Assembly (NCBI RefSeq): GCF_016827605.1
Contig: NZ_JAEPJQ010000007.1
Span: forward strand, 62,001 to 126,000
DNA: 64,000 nucleotides
Reading direction: 5' to 3'
Source: Hyunsoonleella ulvae
GTDB taxonomy: Bacteria > Bacteroidota > Bacteroidia > Flavobacteriales > Flavobacteriaceae
Both the position numbers and the translations under genes were made by a program. The first letter of the stretch is position 1. Every line of letters starts with the position of its first letter. The notes beneath the pieces are model-generated. The model worked only from the letters and a program-made list of their open reading frames with translations, made no database searches and was not told where the DNA came from. Below are positions 60,434 to 64,000 of the stretch, piece by piece.

Positions 60434-61541
60434 GATTACCTTTTATTAAAGATTTAAATAAATTATCCCATTCTTTCATTATATTTTCCGCTAAGAACTT
60501 TTTAGATCCTTCCCGTGACTTTTTTCCCATTTCAAATCTTAGATTCAAATTCTCAATTAAGAGAATAATTTTTTCAGCAAAACTTTCTATGTCTCCATTT
60601 TCTATAAGAAATCCGTCTTTACCACTATGTATAAGATCTTTAGGTCCGGATGGACAGTCGTAAGAGATACACGGCAAACCACACGATTGTGCCTCAATAA
60701 TGGTCATCCCAAAACCTTCAGAGCGGGAAGGCATAACGTATATAGAAGATTCTAGATATTTCTCTTTAATATTTTTAACAGCCTTATAAAAGGTTACACT
60801 AGAATTTAATTCTAATTGCTTTGCCATGTTTATATATGTCATGTTTTGCCCATTGTTTCCAAAAACATTTAGTCTCCAATTAGAATGTTTAGAAATAACG
60901 ATTTTCCACGATTTTAATAATCTGTCAAACCCCTTATTATGATTATGATGACCAACAGCTATAACATTTCTGGATTGTAAATTAGAGGTTGTCTCAGGGA
61001 AAAAGGATAAAACATTAGGAATAACAATACTGTTATTTATTTTCCATTCGTTTTTATTGCCATTGGTTAATAAGACTACTTTATCAAATTTCTTTGCTCC
61101 ATAATCAAGTAAAAGATTAAGAAGCTTAAGTTTAACCTTTTTGAGTATATTACCTGTCTTGGATTCAACATGTATCCTCTTTGACGCATGTCTTTCGTAA
61201 ATTAAGGGGCATTTTATTTTGAGAAAAACAGGGGCTAGTATTCCTTTAATACCATCATCACAAAATGAGATTAAATCAGGCTTTATTTCCTTTATTTTGT
61301 TTTTTAAATTCGATAAATATGAAGAAAAATAAAATATAGGATTAGTATTAATTTTTATCTTATGGAATAATATCCCCTCATTAAAATCATAAAACGGACT
61401 TTCATTTTTAGCTTGGCTCAAAGTGAGTATATGAACCTCATAATTTAAATTGTTAATCAAGTAATTAGACTTTAGAGCAAGTACTCGTTCTAATCCACCT
61501 GGGCCAGAAATATTATTGGTAATAAATAATAATTTAGTCAT
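60423..61541 (-). CDS. GT4-family glycosyltransferase
   Basis: The 372-residue GT-B enzyme has TNNISGPGGLERVLALKSNY, NVIAVGHHNHNKGFDRLLKSW and MPSRSEGFGMTIIEAQSCGLP. It is a paralogue of the gene at 58321. It overlaps both neighbours (11 and 8 bases), in keeping with a tight operon. Confidence 0.92.
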   Translation of the reverse strand: MTKLLFITNNISGPGGLERVLALKSNYLINNLNYEVHILTLSQAKNESPFYDFNEGILFHKIKINTNPIFYFSSYLSNLKNKIKEIKPDLISFCDDGIKGILAPVFLKIKCPLIYERHASKRIHVESKTGNILKKVKLKLLNLLLDYGAKKFDKVVLLTNGNKNEWKINNSIVIPNVLSFFPETTSNLQSRNVIAVGHHNHNKGFDRLLKSWKIVISKHSNWRLNVFGNNGQNMTYINMAKQLELNSSVTFYKAVKNIKEKYLESSIYVMPSRSEGFGMTIIEAQSCGLPCISYDCPSGPKDLIHSGKDGFLIENGDIESFAEKIILLIENLNLRFEMGKKSREGSKKFLAENIMKEWDNLFKSLIKGNHAY

Positions 61542-62643
61542 TACTTGATATTGATTTGCTTAAAAAGTTTTTAGATTTTTCTATTTGCTTTTCTAATTCA
61601 TCAGAGGCATAGGAATAGTTCAAATCTGCATCAAAGTCACTCTCTTTACTAATTAGTAAGTGTGGTACTTTTAGAAGGGCTAACAAGTCTCTCATTCTAG
61701 TATTGATTTTATCTGACCTGTTGAATATTACAAATTTCCTTTTAAATATTATAGAAAAAGCTACAGCGTGAAAGCTATTAGCAATAACAAATTCCGCATG
61801 TCTTATGAGTGACAAAAACTTAATTGGTCCTTCAAGGAAAAAATTCTTATCAGCATAATTGACTTTTTCATTAATGGTAATGATTTTATAGGAGTATTGG
61901 TTTTTCAACCTTAGTGCAAGCCTTTTTATTTCATCATTTTGGTCAAAATCATAAATGAGAATATATTTATAATTTAAATCGGATTTTTCTAGATTAAATG
62001 TATTTATCCAAAACTCTTTTGAGAGAAGAAATACGGGATCTAGCACCTGAATGGCATCATTAATATCTAAATTGTTTAGAATTCTGACACCTGATGACTC
62101 TCTAACCGAAACGAAATCTATCTTAGAAACTTTTTCTTTAACAAAAGGCTTTATGTCTTCTTCTAGCTCATCTATGGCAAAACTGGCGGCATACGAGATT
62201 TTTAGTTTATTAGCAGGAACAAAATCTAAATAAAAAGCTGGATCCTTTCCGTTTTGAAAAAAAGAATTCCATATTTGATCACTACCGCATATGTATACAT
62301 CCGCTTCTGGAACGTCATTTTTAAGTTCTTCATTGGAATGATATAGCTTAGATCCAGAATTAATGTGTTCTTTAGAAAATTTGTCGAAGGCTCTCTTTCT
62401 TTTTAAGTTATAAACTCTACTTGGAAATTTAAGAACCAAATATATTAATCTCAGAATTATGTTTTTATCAAAAAAACCATTACTAACTTTCCATAGCTTA
62501 AAATGATCACTTAGGTAGGGGGGCTTGTAGCGAATAGTCTTAGATTCGTGCCCCAATTCCTCAAGATATTTCAAAAGAGCATATTCCTGTAAACTCGCTC
62601 CATAGTTATATACTTCATGACATGTTATTGTCTTGATTTTCAT
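61534..62643 (-). CDS. Polysaccharide pyruvyl transferase family protein
   Basis: The 369-residue product starts TITCHEVYNYGASLQEYALL, the usual first motif of the PS_pyruv_trans family. YICGSDQIWNSFF (about 115-127) and IRHAEFVIANSFHAVAFSII (about 276-295) complete it. These enzymes add pyruvate ketals from phosphoenolpyruvate to sugars, giving negative charge. It marks a further decoration step in the same operon. Confidence 0.88.
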   Translation of the reverse strand: MKIKTITCHEVYNYGASLQEYALLKYLEELGHESKTIRYKPPYLSDHFKLWKVSNGFFDKNIILRLIYLVLKFPSRVYNLKRKRAFDKFSKEHINSGSKLYHSNEELKNDVPEADVYICGSDQIWNSFFQNGKDPAFYLDFVPANKLKISYAASFAIDELEEDIKPFVKEKVSKIDFVSVRESSGVRILNNLDINDAIQVLDPVFLLSKEFWINTFNLEKSDLNYKYILIYDFDQNDEIKRLALRLKNQYSYKIITINEKVNYADKNFFLEGPIKFLSLIRHAEFVIANSFHAVAFSIIFKRKFVIFNRSDKINTRMRDLLALLKVPHLLISKESDFDADLNYSYASDELEKQIEKSKNFLSKSISSND

Positions 62644-62647
62644 AATT

Positions 62648-63811
62648 TTATTTTATTAAACCATATACCTTTTCAAGTATAACTTGTTTGTCTTTGTTGT
62701 TGTTTTTAGCCAGATTTGCTTTAAAAAATTTTCTTAATGCAGTATCATTTATCAAAGTCTCAACAGCATCAGTAATACCTCGTGGTGTCATCTCGCAAAT
62801 TAATCCTGTATTATTATTATCAATTATCCCATAGGCACTAGGAAAGTTTGTTGTTACAATAGGTTTCTTTAATATTGAAGCTTCTATCAAAGATAGTCCA
62901 AGCCCTTCAAAAACAGATGTTTGCACATAGATGTCGCAATGTTTTATGTAAGGGTAGGGGTTTTCCTGGTAACCAAGGATTATAAAATTATTAGTTAAAT
63001 TAAATTGCTTAATAGCGTTCTCTATGGTTTCTTTTTCTTCCCCCTGACCAATTATCAACCACTTTATATTATGACCAGCATCTACTAGGTTTTTACAAGC
63101 CCGAATTGCTAGGTTATAACCTTTTGCTTTAACCAACCTACCTACGGTTAATATATAGATAGCCTTGTCGCTTTTCTGTAAATCTATTTTTTCCTCACTT
63201 CTTTTGATTATAAACTCATCATCTACTATATCCTTAATTACTGTAGTTTGAAGCTTTAAATCTATTCGATTTAATTCGTTAAGAAAAACATTCTCATTTT
63301 CTTCTGAAACGCAAACCACCTTATTAAAGTTTAGATAATAGAACTTATCTAATTCAATTTTGTATCCAGCACGCTTATAATCGGTATTAAGCCAAGAATA
63401 TTTAACTTTTGCATCGATTTTTTCAGAAACTAAATAAGTTGAAAATCCCTGATTATATGCTATAGCAACATCGTAAGTTTTATTAACCTTAGCGTAATTC
63501 TCTTTGTTGTATTTCCAGTATAGTTGTGCTGTATGCAAAGAACTATTTAGTCTGTGCACAAAATATCTGACTTTATTGATAAGTTTTCTTATAAGGCTTA
63601 CACCAACAGAAACTGGTATTTCTTTAAAGCTAACAGGTTTTGGTACAAATTTTTCAAACTCACCACCTCTTTTAACTAAGTATAGGTCTATAACATATCT
63701 CGTTAAATCAATATTCTGAAGCAGCGTTACCAAACTTTTTTCAGCACCTCCACAATGAAGAGATTCTATAACAAAAGCAATATGTTTTTTATTTCTTGCC
63801 ATATTTTTCAA
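62648..63811 (-). CDS. GT4-family glycosyltransferase
   Basis: The 387-residue GT-B enzyme has FVIESLHCGGAEKSLVTLLQ at the start, ILTVGRLVKAKGYNLAIRAC and VQTSVFEGLGLSLIEASILKKP. The CGGAEKSLV loop is typical of capsule GT4 enzymes. It overlaps the upstream acetyltransferase gene by 23 bases. Confidence 0.92.
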   Translation of the reverse strand: MKNMARNKKHIAFVIESLHCGGAEKSLVTLLQNIDLTRYVIDLYLVKRGGEFEKFVPKPVSFKEIPVSVGVSLIRKLINKVRYFVHRLNSSLHTAQLYWKYNKENYAKVNKTYDVAIAYNQGFSTYLVSEKIDAKVKYSWLNTDYKRAGYKIELDKFYYLNFNKVVCVSEENENVFLNELNRIDLKLQTTVIKDIVDDEFIIKRSEEKIDLQKSDKAIYILTVGRLVKAKGYNLAIRACKNLVDAGHNIKWLIIGQGEEKETIENAIKQFNLTNNFIILGYQENPYPYIKHCDIYVQTSVFEGLGLSLIEASILKKPIVTTNFPSAYGIIDNNNTGLICEMTPRGITDAVETLINDTALRKFFKANLAKNNNKDKQVILEKVYGLIK

Positions 63812-64000
63812 TAAATGAATCTATGTCTCCGTAAAAATCAGCTATTCTCTCTTTCACTAAGTCTTCTGACCAATCCCACCAGGCTATCTTATTAAGTTTT
63901 TCACGAATTTTTTCGTCATGCTTATATCCTATAACTTGTCCCGGACTACCAACTACGATTGCATAATCGGGAACGTCTTTAGTCACTACAGTATTAGATC
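63789..64000 (-). CDS. Left-handed beta-helix O-acetyltransferase (C-terminal part)
   Basis: The frame runs off the right window edge; about 70 C-terminal residues are visible. SNTVVTKDVPDYAIVVGSPG is the last hexapeptide-repeat coil of the CatB/Vat group, and the tail (WWDWSEDLVKERIADFYG) matches the C-terminal helix of those enzymes. It acetylates a sugar hydroxyl or amine with acetyl-CoA. The GTG at 63986 is internal, not the start. Confidence 0.88.
   Translation of the reverse strand, partial: SNTVVTKDVPDYAIVVGSPGQVIGYKHDEKIREKLNKIAWWDWSEDLVKERIADFYGDIDSFIEKYGKK

Noticed and set aside
1-64000. CRISPR array or restriction-modification system
   Set aside because: No regularly spaced repeats and no Cas, methylase or restriction-enzyme motifs were found on either strand.

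Overview
The window reads as chromosomal DNA of a Bacteroidota bacterium, most likely a member of the Flavobacteriaceae. It is AT-rich, and many gene starts are preceded by the phylum's -7 promoter box (TAnnTTTG), sometimes with a TTG about 16-21 bases upstream. Gene families typical of flavobacteria are present: DUF4834, DUF3667, YfhO, a serine-palmitoyltransferase-like enzyme beside a cystathionine-beta-synthase-like enzyme, and a short 48-residue protein after an ECF sigma gene. No rRNA, tRNA, transposase, phage gene or CRISPR array was seen, so a genus cannot be assigned.

Left part (1-30.8 kb) is mostly housekeeping. It holds a PLP lyase fragment and an AONS/SPT-family acyltransferase (possible sulfonolipid or sphingolipid synthesis), a large GNAT protein and an outer-membrane protein. 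A YfhO - glycosyltransferase - flippase operon follows, then an exported Asn/Arg/Ser-rich protein, a DUF3667 protein and a beta-barrel lipoprotein. A 1924-residue membrane P-loop NTPase (13.2-19.0 kb) stands alone and resembles the KAP architecture. After it come uvrA, an ECF sigma factor with a structured leader, nth, bcp, an MBL-fold hydrolase, an XRE regulator with a palindromic operator, an M14 peptidase, an Lrp regulator and a JmjC-like cupin.

Right part (31-64 kb) is one large surface-polysaccharide locus, mostly on the minus strand. An MBOAT/SGNH pair on the plus strand (31.0-33.4 kb) faces an operon with a duplicated FemAB-like protein, two initiating sugar transferases, a formyltransferase, a carrier protein, a DltA-like adenylating enzyme, an acyltransferase and a glycosyltransferase. 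Next is an operon with a second MBOAT/SGNH pair followed by six tandem paralogous FemAB/GNAT-like proteins (41.6-48.3 kb). A plus-strand beta-helix lipoprotein separates this from a third operon: an AsnB-type amidotransferase, six glycosyltransferases, an EpsG-type polymerase, a pyruvyl transferase and an O-acetyltransferase cut off at the window edge.

Together the right half looks able to start, extend, polymerise and heavily decorate a polysaccharide. The most unusual feature is the decoration machinery: DltA/DltC-like activation, two MBOAT/SGNH (DltB/DltD- or AlgI/AlgJ-like) pairs, and about nine FemAB/GNAT-like domains. This may be an undescribed multi-enzyme acylation or aminoacylation system; that reading is inference.
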